The notes beneath the pieces were generated by a model. It was not told where the DNA came from and did no database searches. It saw nothing but the letters and a program-made list of their open reading frames with translations. DNA of 64,000 bases from Acidobacteriota bacterium. GTDB taxonomy: Bacteria > Acidobacteriota > Blastocatellia > Chloracidobacteriales > Chloracidobacteriaceae. Shown here one piece after another: positions 54,273-63,175 of the stretch; positions within the stretch are counted from its first letter, which is position 1; every line of letters starts with the position of its first letter. The translations under genes and the position numbers were made by a program. The stretch covers positions 1 through 64,000 of the forward strand of contig JACQXX010000070.1 of the NCBI GenBank assembly GCA_016208495.1. Reading direction: 5' to 3'.

Positions 54273-54441
54273 TTCAAAACCGAAACCAGAGACTTTAGAG
54301 AGGAAGCCCAAAGTGAGCAAGGGAAGAGTGATAATATGATTCGTTGACCAACGAGCCAAAGGCAAAGCCATATCGCGATTGACGAATACTTGCTACTTAT
54401 AGACTGTCGCTCATTGGTTATCTTGAGTGTTAAAAAAAGAT

Positions 54442-54654
54442 ATGGACGTTACCCGTATCTTTGCTGAGAACATTAAGAAATTCAGGCGAATAAAAGGACT
54501 TTCGCAAGAAGCTTTAGCCGATAAAGCTGGGCTTCATCGAACTTATATTGGTGCCGTTGAACGAGGGGAGCGGAATATCACTCTCGTCAATGCCAATCGA
54601 ATTGCTAAAGCCTTGGACGTCAGTTTGAGCGATTGTTTAAGTGAAAAACCATGA
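54442..54654 (+). CDS. XRE-family helix-turn-helix regulator (controller-like)
   Basis: A 70-residue DNA-binding protein starting at ATG 54442; a GTG at 54427 would add 5 residues. The helix-turn-helix is clear: FRRIKGLSQEALADKAGLHRTYIGAVERGERN. Its stop overlaps the start of the restriction-enzyme gene by 4 bases (ATGA), the usual setting of C (controller) proteins that delay restriction after entry into a new host. DNA sites (C boxes) were not identified. Confidence 0.9.
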   Translation: MDVTRIFAENIKKFRRIKGLSQEALADKAGLHRTYIGAVERGERNITLVNANRIAKALDVSLSDCLSEKP

Positions 54655-55217
54655 CCAACCAACTCCCACTTCAAAAAGCGTTAGATGGGGTTCTTCAACA
54701 CTATCGAGATTCTTTTTCGAGCAAAGTATATGAAGAAGAAAACAATGAGATTGATCCGCTTATGGATGTATTTGGGATTACACCTGAGTTGAAGCGTGAA
54801 AACCGTCAATACTGGGGAAGAGAATTGGGGATGTGCTGGCAGCGACTTATTGTTGAAGTATGCCGCCAAACCCGCCCTGACTTTGCACCACCCTTGAAGT
54901 TCAATGCTGATGAGCCATGTGACTTACTGGTTGGGAATCAGGCAATTGATACCAAATATCGAATTGGCTCAGGTGACTCTGGAACGCTCAAAAAGTTTAA
55001 AACCTATGCTTCATTATTACGAAACGCCGGGTATGAACCCATTTTGCTGATTGTTCGTGATGATAATCTACCAGCGGCAATCAACGCCTGCCAGATTGGT
55101 GGATGGAGTGTTCTAACCGGTAACGCAACCTTCAGTTTTATCCATCAACTCACTGGTTTTGATATCAGAGCTTATCTGATGGCCACAACGTCGGGGTATA
55201 AGATTGATCGGTCGTAG
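54651..55217 (+). CDS. Probable type II restriction endonuclease
   Basis: A 188-residue protein overlapping the controller gene at its start. A candidate PD-(D/E)XK site is CDLLVGNQAIDTKYRI, with Asp, then Asp-Thr-Lys. I cannot name the recognition sequence. Assignment as the restriction subunit rests on the position between a controller-like gene and a DNA methyltransferase and on the small size. Its 3' end overlaps that of the methyltransferase by 53 bases on opposite strands. Base composition is AT-richer than the surroundings, suggesting transfer. Confidence 0.75.
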   Translation: MTNQLPLQKALDGVLQHYRDSFSSKVYEEENNEIDPLMDVFGITPELKRENRQYWGRELGMCWQRLIVEVCRQTRPDFAPPLKFNADEPCDLLVGNQAIDTKYRIGSGDSGTLKKFKTYASLLRNAGYEPILLIVRDDNLPAAINACQIGGWSVLTGNATFSFIHQLTGFDIRAYLMATTSGYKIDRS

Positions 55218-56142
55218 ATTTTGGTAGCAGGTCTTTTAATTCTGTTTCTGATAACCGACTTTCAATAATCTCCACATACTCTGGCACAATTTCAATGCCA
55301 ACATAACTCCTCCCAAGGCGCTTGGCCGCCACAAGGGTTGTTCCTGACCCTGCAAATGGGTCCAAGACGATATGCTCACTTGAAGGAGGTACAAAAATGT
55401 CAATGAGTTTTTCCATGAGTGCCACAGGTTTGACTGTGCAATGGACATTGTAGTGGTTGTTTTTATCTCGTGGGATGTTTTCTAAAATATTGGATTGGAA
55501 CGACCCATCCTCATTGATTGCGTGAAATAATCCGACTCCAAATTCAACCAGGGTTTCAAAATAGTTGTTTACAAGTGGCTTTTGGACAACCACGATTGCT
55601 TCCCATTCATTTCGTAAACAACTATGCCAGCCTTCCCATTGCTGATACTCAGGCATGCCTTTTTCTTTGAGCTTGGATTGAATATTAAGCCCTTTGGGAA
55701 TCCCACTTGCCCTCCTGTAAACCAGACAGTCTCGGGCATAAAAACCAGCTCGTTCCATGGCAATTTGGACATGGGCCATTGTTCGAGTACTGTTGAATGC
55801 GGCAACAATCGCTCCAGGTTTACACACCCGAAAAACCTCTTCCGCCCACTCAAAACACCATTGCTCATAACTTAGAATGTTTTCTCTCACTCGTTTGTAC
55901 CACTGGGCATTCCGGACGCCTCCTGCCAGACCGCTCCCATAGGGAATATTCTTGATAAGTGTTTTACTGCTGCTATCTTTCACTTTTTGTAAACGCCGTT
56001 CGATTTCTTTGCTATCCCAGTTATGACCAATAAATTCATAGTTATAAGGTGGGTCCGTGATACAGGCGGAAATCGAATCAGCCGGAAATTCCAATAATAC
56101 CTGTCTGCAATCACCAGTAAAAATCTGGTTTGTGATTTTCAT
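55165..56142 (-). CDS. DNA adenine-N6 or cytosine-N4 methyltransferase
   Basis: From ATG 56142 the protein has 325 residues. The catalytic motif CITDPPYNYEF comes first (about 31-41) and the SAM motif LDPFAGSGTTLVAAKRL comes late (about 270-286), the order of beta-class methyltransferases. It should protect host DNA from the adjacent endonuclease. The target base is either N6-adenine or N4-cytosine; DPPY favours adenine slightly. It is convergent with the restriction gene, overlapping by 53 bases. Confidence 0.93.
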   Translation of the reverse strand: MKITNQIFTGDCRQVLLEFPADSISACITDPPYNYEFIGHNWDSKEIERRLQKVKDSSSKTLIKNIPYGSGLAGGVRNAQWYKRVRENILSYEQWCFEWAEEVFRVCKPGAIVAAFNSTRTMAHVQIAMERAGFYARDCLVYRRASGIPKGLNIQSKLKEKGMPEYQQWEGWHSCLRNEWEAIVVVQKPLVNNYFETLVEFGVGLFHAINEDGSFQSNILENIPRDKNNHYNVHCTVKPVALMEKLIDIFVPPSSEHIVLDPFAGSGTTLVAAKRLGRSYVGIEIVPEYVEIIESRLSETELKDLLPKSTTDQSYTPTLWPSDKL

Positions 56143-56293
56143 ATGCAAACACCCTGGTCCAAATCAAAAATGATATGAATAGTATGCAGGAATGTGATAA
56201 GTGTCAAATTTGAGTGTGGTTTAGGAAAGTCTTGATATGGAAAACAGTCGTGGAAAGTGTTAAGACCTGAATAGCTGTAAAGGTATACATGTC

Positions 56294-56794
56294 CTATTTT
56301 CCTGAACGTTGCTGATGAAAATAAGTCTGGGCCACCCGGGTATGGAGCGGGAACGCCAGTTCTTCAAGTACCTCTAACACAACCATTTCCATCGTCTCAT
56401 CAGTTGGAACGAAGTTAGGGAGTTCGGCCCTTGTCTGTGGCCCGGCCTGACCAAAAATCAACACGGTGCTGTCGGGGGCACTGATCACATCAAAGAGGGA
56501 AATTTCAGCCGGGTCAAGCGGAAGACCTGTCTCTTCAAAGACTTCACGGGCTGCAGCCTGTTGCCAGGATTCGCCGAAGTTCACATATCCGCCCGGCAAT
56601 GCCAGCATTCCTTTGCGTGGTTCGATGCCACGCCGGATCATCAGCAACCCGCTTTCAACTGGAACCAGGACCACGGCGACCGGAATCGGATTACGAAACG
56701 TGATGTTTTGGCAATTGCCACAGACACGTGGCCAGGGCTGATCGTCGGCAAATGGGGCGCCGCAAAAGGAACAATGTGAATTGCGTTTGTGCAT
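56294..56794 (-). CDS. Nudix hydrolase with zinc ribbon
   Basis: A 166-residue protein. The N-terminal ribbon (CSFCGAPF and CGNCQNITF) is like that of NADH pyrophosphatases, and the Nudix box GGYVNFGESWQQAAAREVFEETGL matches G-x5-E-x7-REVxEExG fully. It hydrolyses a nucleoside diphosphate linked to another moiety; the specific substrate cannot be told. Stands alone. Confidence 0.93.
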   Translation of the reverse strand: MHKRNSHCSFCGAPFADDQPWPRVCGNCQNITFRNPIPVAVVLVPVESGLLMIRRGIEPRKGMLALPGGYVNFGESWQQAAAREVFEETGLPLDPAEISLFDVISAPDSTVLIFGQAGPQTRAELPNFVPTDETMEMVVLEVLEELAFPLHTRVAQTYFHQQRSGK

Positions 56795-57066
56795 AGCGAA
56801 TACCGTTCAGGGTTCAGGGAAGTGTAATTATTTCAATGATTTAACCCTCAAATAGATCAAAGGTATACTTCCAAAATGATATGAGATGTTAAAGGCGAAA
56901 AAAGAACCTGCATTTAGACCGCTTCAGAAACTACTGTCAACAAAAAAACACCACGTGAAAGCCGCAGAGGGTGCTGCTTCCACGTGGTGGACAATCTTCG
57001 CTCCAGTGCGAAGGGAGTCTAGGGGTTTTGTGCGGGGAGATTGCAGGGTTCTGAGTTCCGGAAAAG

Positions 57067-57201
57067 ACCAAAAGGACTTAAAGGACTTAAAGGACTTAAA
57101 AGGTTCAAATTCGAAAACCCGGAACCCGGAACCCGGAACCCGGAACCCGGAACCCGGAACCCGGAACCCGGAACCCGGAACCCGGAACCCGGAACCCGGA
57201 A
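57067..57201. repeat. TTAAAGGAC repeats and a 12-copy AACCCGG array
   Basis: Three TTAAAGGAC units (57067-57098) are followed by about twelve exact AACCCGG heptamers (57117-57201). The heptamers end 3 bases before the stop codon of the kinase gene on the other strand. The stretch 56795-57066 shows no supported gene, apart from a GGTTCAG-type remnant near 56807. Confidence 0.93.
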
Positions 57202-57204
57202 TTC

Positions 57205-60138
57205 TCACATCGGAATCACCACAACTCGAAATCCCTGATTGCTCCGGCGGCTATCAGGTGTGGCCCGATACCGAAACGAAGAGCGGCAGTAGCTGGCATA
57301 GTAGGACCACGATCCACCGCGCAAAACCCGGTATTCATAGTCTTTACCGTCATCCCAAACGCTGCCGTCGGTGGGGGCGCCGGCATAGGTATCGTGATAC
57401 CAGTCTTCACACCATTCATACACATTGCCGTGGACATCGTGCAGACCAAACGCATTCGCCCGTTTTTTCCCGACTGGATGCGTGGTGTCATTCGAATTTT
57501 CGTTGTACCAGGCATATTCAATGAGCATTTGCTTGCCACCGCCAAAACAGAAATTGGAATCTGATCCAGCCCGGCAGGCATATTCCCATTCGGCCTCAGA
57601 CGGCAGGCGATAATAAAACCCTTCCTTCCGCTCATTGAGTTTTTTCAGAAACTCCTGAATATCGAGCCACGACACATTTTCAACCGGGTTATCATTCCGT
57701 TTGAAATTGCTTGGGTTGGTACCCATAACCACTTTCCACTGTTCCTGGGTAACTGGGAATTTCCCCATGTAAAAAGGTTGCGGAATAGTCACCGTGTGAA
57801 TGGGCCGCTCGTTTTCATAGTCATTCGAACCCATTTGAAATTCGCCGGCTGGAATTAGTGCCACTTCAATTTTGATCCCACGACCGATATCCAGCGCGCG
57901 TGTCCGAGGAAGATCAGACAGTTGGCGACTGCCTGAACCCCGCGCCAGTGTGGCGGTTGGCGTGGAAATCATACTTGTCGCTGGAAGGGAAGGGCTCATT
58001 GGGGCGACTCGTGACGGTGTTGGATGGCTGACTGCCTGGAAGGAACCTGATTTTTGAGCTGCACTGCTTCCTTCGACCAGAATGACCCGAAAGCCGGTGT
58101 ATCCATTGCGGGCATCCATTGGGCGACTGGCACGACTGGCTGAGCGACAGTTGACGGCACCGGTAATCCAGGACCCTCCTCTGACGACTCGTTTGGATTC
58201 ACTTGGATTGACCCAGGGAACACCATTGGCCGGGGCACCCTTGTAATTCGGATTCCAGGTGTCGAGACACCACTCGTTGACATTACCGTGCATGTCAAAC
58301 AACCCAAACAGGTTGGCGGCCCCGAGACTTCCGACCCGCGTGGTTTCATTCCAGTATTTCCCTTTCGGGGCGGAGGCAAACGGGAAATTTCCATCATAAT
58401 TCACCAAATCTGCCGTCACCGTGTCACCAAACGCAAAAGGAGTGCTGGTATTGGCGCGCGCGGCATATTCCCATTCGGCTTCGGACGGGAGGCGGTACTG
58501 TTTGCCGGTTTTCCGCGACAGTCGCTCACAGAACTCAACCGCGTCTTCCCAGGAAATCTGCTCAACCGGACGGTGATCGTCCTTACGAAATGATGGTTCA
58601 GGTTTTATATCGCGAGTTACTTTCGGATAACTGGCCACGGCTCGCCATTGAGCCTGGGTTACTGGAAACCGTCCAATGTGAAAAGCTGATACCCGAACCT
58701 GATGGATTGGTTTTTCAGATTCCTGGTCAGTGGACCCCATTTGAAAGACCCCCGCGGGCAATGCCACCATTTCCAGTGCCACACCTTGCCCAAGATCTTC
58801 GACGAGGCCCTGAACTTTCTTATTTTTAAAATCAATGATATTTCCGGCGGCATCGAGCGTGACCGTGTCAAAGACGAAGGTTTGAATGACGGGTTGTTGG
58901 GCCACCGACGTCATTTCTTCCAGTCGAATTTTGGCCAGCTCGACAAATTGCCCGCTGGGAAATTTCGCCAGATAGGCTTCAAAACTCTTGGGATTGGTGC
59001 TGCCTTTGATGGAATCCCAAAACGCCAGATCCATCGCATCGGAATTGGTACTGCTGAGCGCTCCAGGCTGGGAATTTTGATTTTGCGGGGTGTCTTCCCG
59101 AGCGAATGCCGCGGGCGCTGCTGGCGGAATAAGCGGGCTGACGGGTTGAACTGGCTGGGGGGACTGTCGTTGCGGCATCACGGTTGAAAATTGGGCCAGC
59201 GATGCCGATTGCGGCGGGGTTGGGGAGAGTTCAACTTTTGGAAGCTGAAATGGGAACTTGCCGGTTTGTCTTAGCACATTGCCATTGGAAGGTCTGGCAA
59301 AGGCCACGGTTGAAGAAACCGCCAGGATTGCTTCCTGCATTTCCCGGGCAGTTTTAAATCGGTCACGGTAGTGCGATTCAATCCCTTTATTTAAAACAGC
59401 GGCCAGATGTGGGCTGACCTGACGGGCATATTCGCGCCATTTAATCTCGCCGGTTAACGGGTCATGGAGCGCCGTCGGACATTTCCCGGTCAATGCACTT
59501 ATGGCAGTCAGGCTTAAACTGTAGAGATCACTTGAAAAGAGCGGCTTTCCGGCGGCTTGCTCAAGCGGCATAAACGCTGGGGTTCCAGCCACAATCGAGC
59601 TGGTCGGGTTGGCAGCCATCGTGCCTTGCCCCATGACTTCTTTGACGATGCCAAAATCAATCAGCACATAGCTGTTGGTCTGACGACGGGCGATAATGTT
59701 GTCCGGCTTGATGTCGCGATGAATGATTCCCTGGGAATGAATGTAGTCGAGGACTGGCAGGAGATTGAGCAGCATGGTCTGGACTTCATCTTCGCTCATC
59801 GAACCTTGCTGTGAGACCTTTTGAGTCAAGGTCAGGCCATCAATCCATTCCTGAACCAGATAAAACATATTGGATTCGGTAAAGTAGGCATACAGCTTTG
59901 GAATCTGGCCATTTGAGCCTTCGCTGAGGCGTTCCAAAATGGCAGCTTCGCGGTCAAAGCGTTCCTGAATCAATTGATATTGTTGTGAATCGGCAATTGG
60001 TTTGAGCTGTTTGAGGACACAACAGCGTCGGGATGGGAGGTCGAGGTCTTCGGCCACAAACGTGTGTCCAAAAGCGCCTGACCCAAGGGCCTGCAAAATT
60101 CGATAGCGGTTTTTTAAGAGAGCCGTGGTCGCAATCAT
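57205..60138 (-). CDS. Ser/Thr protein kinase with two FGE-sulfatase-like domains
   Basis: ATG 60138 follows GGAGGG at 9 bases; the frame opens to 60165. The 977 residues start with a bacterial kinase domain: LGSGAFGHTFVAED (P loop), CVLKQLKP, IHRDIKPDNII, LIDFGIVKE and GTPAFMPLEQAAG, with catalytic Lys and Asp present. A Pro/Gln-rich linker (about 290-430) leads to two SUMF1/formylglycine-enzyme-like domains (about 450-690 and 745-975), each with MGS, W..A..FC, LPSEAEWEYA, HGNV.EWC and RGGSW. The paired active-site Cys of true FGE is not kept (NCRSASR, YCRSSFR), so these are probably binding modules in the C-type lectin fold. No membrane helix is obvious. Confidence 0.93.
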   Translation of the reverse strand: MIATTALLKNRYRILQALGSGAFGHTFVAEDLDLPSRRCCVLKQLKPIADSQQYQLIQERFDREAAILERLSEGSNGQIPKLYAYFTESNMFYLVQEWIDGLTLTQKVSQQGSMSEDEVQTMLLNLLPVLDYIHSQGIIHRDIKPDNIIARRQTNSYVLIDFGIVKEVMGQGTMAANPTSSIVAGTPAFMPLEQAAGKPLFSSDLYSLSLTAISALTGKCPTALHDPLTGEIKWREYARQVSPHLAAVLNKGIESHYRDRFKTAREMQEAILAVSSTVAFARPSNGNVLRQTGKFPFQLPKVELSPTPPQSASLAQFSTVMPQRQSPQPVQPVSPLIPPAAPAAFAREDTPQNQNSQPGALSSTNSDAMDLAFWDSIKGSTNPKSFEAYLAKFPSGQFVELAKIRLEEMTSVAQQPVIQTFVFDTVTLDAAGNIIDFKNKKVQGLVEDLGQGVALEMVALPAGVFQMGSTDQESEKPIHQVRVSAFHIGRFPVTQAQWRAVASYPKVTRDIKPEPSFRKDDHRPVEQISWEDAVEFCERLSRKTGKQYRLPSEAEWEYAARANTSTPFAFGDTVTADLVNYDGNFPFASAPKGKYWNETTRVGSLGAANLFGLFDMHGNVNEWCLDTWNPNYKGAPANGVPWVNPSESKRVVRGGSWITGAVNCRSASRASRPMDARNGYTGFRVILVEGSSAAQKSGSFQAVSHPTPSRVAPMSPSLPATSMISTPTATLARGSGSRQLSDLPRTRALDIGRGIKIEVALIPAGEFQMGSNDYENERPIHTVTIPQPFYMGKFPVTQEQWKVVMGTNPSNFKRNDNPVENVSWLDIQEFLKKLNERKEGFYYRLPSEAEWEYACRAGSDSNFCFGGGKQMLIEYAWYNENSNDTTHPVGKKRANAFGLHDVHGNVYEWCEDWYHDTYAGAPTDGSVWDDGKDYEYRVLRGGSWSYYASYCRSSFRYRATPDSRRSNQGFRVVVIPM

Positions 60139-60355
60139 GGGAGTCAACCCTCCTTCAACGAACATTTCTGGAGCGAACGGGGACGTGCAGATTTCTGGGA
60201 GAATCTGTCTTGTATCTGTGAAGCCGTGTTGTTTGGGGATTCTTTGCTGGAGAGTCTAGCGAGGATTGAAAAAGCAGGTAGTGGGGAAAGTTGGGGCTTT
60301 TCCCCTAACTTTCGATAGGGGTTTTTTCCAGGAGATGAATGACAGGAAGGTTGGG

Positions 60356-60874
60356 TTAGGGATTCAACAGGCGGGCAATCGTCTTCATCTGGATAAACAG
60401 TCGGAATGGTTGATCAATAAATGGTTGGAAGCCATATTTTTCATAGAATGTTTTGGCCCGGTCGTCCTTGGCATCGGCGATAATGGCATAAACAGCCAGG
60501 GCCTGACTTGCTTTGAGCACCCGATTGAAAATATCCATCAATAAATACTCACCAAGCCGTTGACCTTGAGTGGACTGATCCACTGCCAGTCGTCCGATGA
60601 GGGTTGCTGGTACCGGGTAACGAGGGAGTTTCCTGAGAACTTCCACTGGCAGGCCATCTCGTTCAAAACTTGCCGCACTCAGGGTGTAATAGCCTTTTAC
60701 TGAAATTTCTCCAAAGGGACAGGCAACAAACACCCGAGCAATATTGCGGGTTTCATCCTGACTGGCATAGTGGCGAATGTAGGTGTCCAGCGCTTTGTAT
60801 CCACAACGGAAATGCTCGCGTTGATGCTTCTTCGTATCAAAATGCTCGACACGCCAGCGGCCAGGTTGGCTCAT
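60356..60874 (-). CDS. GNAT acetyltransferase toxin (TacT-like)
   Basis: A 172-residue acetyltransferase. The acetyl-CoA loop is IGRLAVDQSTQGQRLGEYLL (R-x-x-x-G-x-G variant), with YTLSAASFERD upstream and FYEKYGFQPF near the end, as in TacT/AtaT toxins that acetylate aminoacyl-tRNA. Overlaps the antitoxin gene by 4 bases. Toxicity is inferred from the pairing. Confidence 0.9.
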   Translation of the reverse strand: MSQPGRWRVEHFDTKKHQREHFRCGYKALDTYIRHYASQDETRNIARVFVACPFGEISVKGYYTLSAASFERDGLPVEVLRKLPRYPVPATLIGRLAVDQSTQGQRLGEYLLMDIFNRVLKASQALAVYAIIADAKDDRAKTFYEKYGFQPFIDQPFRLFIQMKTIARLLNP

Positions 60875-61158
60875 TCAGCCTCCTGCATTTCCTGGTAGTG
60901 GAGCCAGGCAGCTCGCAAGGCATCGTTTGGTGCTGGCGGATGAATGAGTGCTTCATAAAAAAGATTCCAATCCGGTTCTGACAACGTGATGGTTTCATAA
61001 TCCGCAATCACTTTCTCTGCAGCCGGTATCGCCTGTGACAATACAAAATCACCAAGCGGGACATGCAGTAATGCCGCCGCCCGTTCAAGTTTGCGTTTGG
61101 TACGATCATCCACGCGGATTTGCAGTCGTTCCTGTTTGGTTGGTGTCTTGAGTGCCAT
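60871..61158 (-). CDS. DUF1778 antitoxin (TacA-like)
   Basis: A 95-residue protein with an N-terminal ribbon-helix-helix (LQIRVDDRTKRKLERAAALLHVPLGDFVLSQAI) that should bind the operon's promoter. The C-terminal part (WNLFYEALIHPPAPNDAL) matches the segment that wraps the GNAT toxin in this family. Precedes and overlaps the toxin gene, the standard order for such modules. Confidence 0.92.
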   Translation of the reverse strand: MALKTPTKQERLQIRVDDRTKRKLERAAALLHVPLGDFVLSQAIPAAEKVIADYETITLSEPDWNLFYEALIHPPAPNDALRAAWLHYQEMQEAE

Positions 61159-61271
61159 TGTTACCTCCTTCTTTCACCTTGATTGAATGATCAATGTACT
61201 CCGAGCTGGAGTACGCTTCAAGATGTTGAAAGAATTTCATCTCCCTGACCCCTGAACCCCGAACCCTGACT

Positions 61272-61901
61272 TTAGTCCAACCGGACCAGCCCACGTTGGA
61301 GCGCCGTCGTCACCGCCTGGGTGCGGTCATTGACGTTGAGCTTGCTCAAAATAATGCTCACATAGCCTTTGACCGTGCCTTCGGTCAGCCCGAGCATGTT
61401 TGCAATCTCCCGGTTGCTCTTGCCACGCGTCATCAGGCGCAGGACGTCAAGCTCGCGTGGGGTCAATTCAGTGACCGTAAAGCGTTTGGCCAGTTGTTGG
61501 GCGACTTCGGCGGGAATACAGCTCTGGCCCTGATGGGCGGCTCGAATCGCATTTAGTAAATCTTTTCCGAGCGTGTCCTTTAATAAATAGCCTTTGGCAC
61601 CAGCCTGGAGTGCCCGAAAGATGTCTTCGTCGCCGTTGGCAACGCTCAAGACCAGAATGCGGCAGGCGGGGAATTCCGCATGAATGGCCGCCGTGGCTTC
61701 GACGCCGTCTTTGATCGGCATGTTGAGGTCCATCACGACCACATCCGGTTGATGACGGCGGTACTGGTCAATCGCTTCCTGACCATTTTTGGCCTGTGCC
61801 ACAATCTCCATGTCCGCTTCGCGCTGGATAATCACTGACAGCCCTTCACGGACCACTTCGTGATCGTCAACCACCATGACTCGGATTGGATTCACACTCA
61901 T
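61272..61901 (-). CDS. NarL/LuxR-type response regulator
   Basis: A 209-residue regulator: receiver domain (about 6-122) with VMVVDDHEVVREGL, VVVMDLNMPIKDG (phospho-acceptor Asp), ILVLSVANGD and GYLLKD, then a LuxR helix-turn-helix (about 143-205) with LTPRELDVLRLMTRGKSNREIANML and TVKGYVSIIL. The cognate kinase is not adjacent. A degenerate CCCTGAA repeat lies at its 3' end. Confidence 0.95.
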   Translation of the reverse strand: MSVNPIRVMVVDDHEVVREGLSVIIQREADMEIVAQAKNGQEAIDQYRRHQPDVVVMDLNMPIKDGVEATAAIHAEFPACRILVLSVANGDEDIFRALQAGAKGYLLKDTLGKDLLNAIRAAHQGQSCIPAEVAQQLAKRFTVTELTPRELDVLRLMTRGKSNREIANMLGLTEGTVKGYVSIILSKLNVNDRTQAVTTALQRGLVRLD

Positions 61902-61932
61902 AAGTATCTTACCGAAAATTCCAAGACATTTT

Positions 61933-61970
61933 TAACCACGAAAACCACGAAAAACACGAAAAAAATCAAA
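61933..61970. repeat. CCACGAAAA 9-mer repeat
   Basis: TTTTTAACCACGAAAA then CCACGAAAAACACGAAAA, followed by ATCAAACACTTAC. This matches the inverted copy at 16900, including the flank. Confidence 0.8.
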
Positions 61971-62023
61971 CACTTACAAAATTCAACCTCTCAGTAACCT
62001 GGTGACAAGGTACTTCGCCACAT

Positions 62024-63175
62024 CTATTTTCGAAGTTTCAGCAATCGCTCCCCGGCCTGATGGAGCGTCTCGGTTTTTTTGGCAAACATAAAGCGGACTT
62101 TGGTGCGGCCATCTTCGGGCGGAGCATAAAAACTGCTGCCTGGAACCACCGCCACGCCAATATCTTTGACCAGCCAGTTGGTGAATTCCAGATCGTGATT
62201 CCATCCCAGGCCGGCAATGTCGGTCATCACATAGTAGGCGCCCTCCGGTGCCGAGAAGACAAACCCGGCCTGTTCCAGATAGCCAAGCAACACTTCGCGA
62301 CGTTCGCGGTATTCGGCCAGCATTTTCTGATAGTAACTGTCTGGAAACGCCATTGCGATGGCCCCGGCCACTTGAAGTGGATGCGGAGCGCCAACCGTCA
62401 GAAAATCATGCACTTTCCGAATGCCGTTGGTGACTTCACGCGGCGCGATGCAGTACCCGAGTCGCCAACCCGTCACACTGTAAGTTTTAGAGAGCCCGCT
62501 GATGGTCACCGTTCGTTCGGCCATTCCTGGCAGGGTCGCAATGCTGATGTGCGGCTGATCGTTGTAGATGATGTGCTCATAAATTTCATCCGTCAGTGCA
62601 TAGACATCGTGTTCCTGGCACAGTTCAGCAATCAGGGTCAGTTCTTCGCGGGTGAAAACACGTCCGGTTGGGTTGTTTGGCGTGTTGATGATGATAGCTT
62701 TGGTTTTTGGCCCGAACGCCCGGCGGAGTTCGTCAGGGTCAAATTTCCAGTCCGGCGCATACATCGGCACCCACACCGGCTTGGCGCCTGAAAGTAACCC
62801 ATCTGGACCGTAATTTTCATAAAATGGCTGAAAGGCAATCACTTCATCGCCGGGGTTCACCAGCGCCAGCATGGCAGCCATCATGGCCTCGGTGGCACCA
62901 CAGCACACCGTGATGTTTTCATCCGGCAGGCAGTCAATCCCATTGAATTGTTTGGCTTTTTCCGCAATCGCTTTGCGCAGGACCGGAGCGCCCCAGGTAA
63001 TCGCATACTGGTTGAATCCTTCCTGGATGGCACGACAGGCCGCGTCTTTTAACTCCTGGGGTGCTTCGAAATCAGGCATGCCCTGGGCCAGATTGACCGC
63101 GCTGTAGAGATTGGCCTGACGGGTCATTTCGCGAATGACCGATTCGGTGAAAAATTTGACTCGTTCAGCTAACAC
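62024..63175 (-). CDS. PLP-dependent class I/II aminotransferase
   Basis: A 383-residue enzyme of the fold type I family: NLAQGMPDFEAP near the start, FQPFYENYGPD, INTPNNPTGRVF, LTDEIYEHIIY and SGLSKTYSVTGWRLGY with the PLP-binding Lys. The LAQGMPDF/FYENY pattern resembles methionine aminotransferase (YbdL) and kynurenine aminotransferase homologues. It transfers an amino group from an amino acid to a keto acid; the exact donor is not known. It overlaps the following upstream gene by 7 bases, so the two are probably one transcript. Confidence 0.92.
   Translation of the reverse strand: MLAERVKFFTESVIREMTRQANLYSAVNLAQGMPDFEAPQELKDAACRAIQEGFNQYAITWGAPVLRKAIAEKAKQFNGIDCLPDENITVCCGATEAMMAAMLALVNPGDEVIAFQPFYENYGPDGLLSGAKPVWVPMYAPDWKFDPDELRRAFGPKTKAIIINTPNNPTGRVFTREELTLIAELCQEHDVYALTDEIYEHIIYNDQPHISIATLPGMAERTVTISGLSKTYSVTGWRLGYCIAPREVTNGIRKVHDFLTVGAPHPLQVAGAIAMAFPDSYYQKMLAEYRERREVLLGYLEQAGFVFSAPEGAYYVMTDIAGLGWNHDLEFTNWLVKDIGVAVVPGSSFYAPPEDGRTKVRFMFAKKTETLHQAGERLLKLRK

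Noticed and set aside
12478-57201. CRISPR arrays suggested by dense short tandem repeats
   Set aside because: Units are 7-9 bp with no spacers, and no cas gene is present.
56886-57524. Plus-strand ORF with PEPGTRN repeats
   Set aside because: The repeats are only the translation of the AACCCGG heptamer array, and the frame crosses the end of the kinase gene.
23367-60138. Diversity-generating retroelement: a reverse transcriptase plus FGE/C-type-lectin-like domains in one window
   Set aside because: The polymerase has retron-type NAxxH and VTG motifs, lies 34 kb from the FGE-like gene, and no template/variable repeat pair with A-specific differences was seen near either gene.
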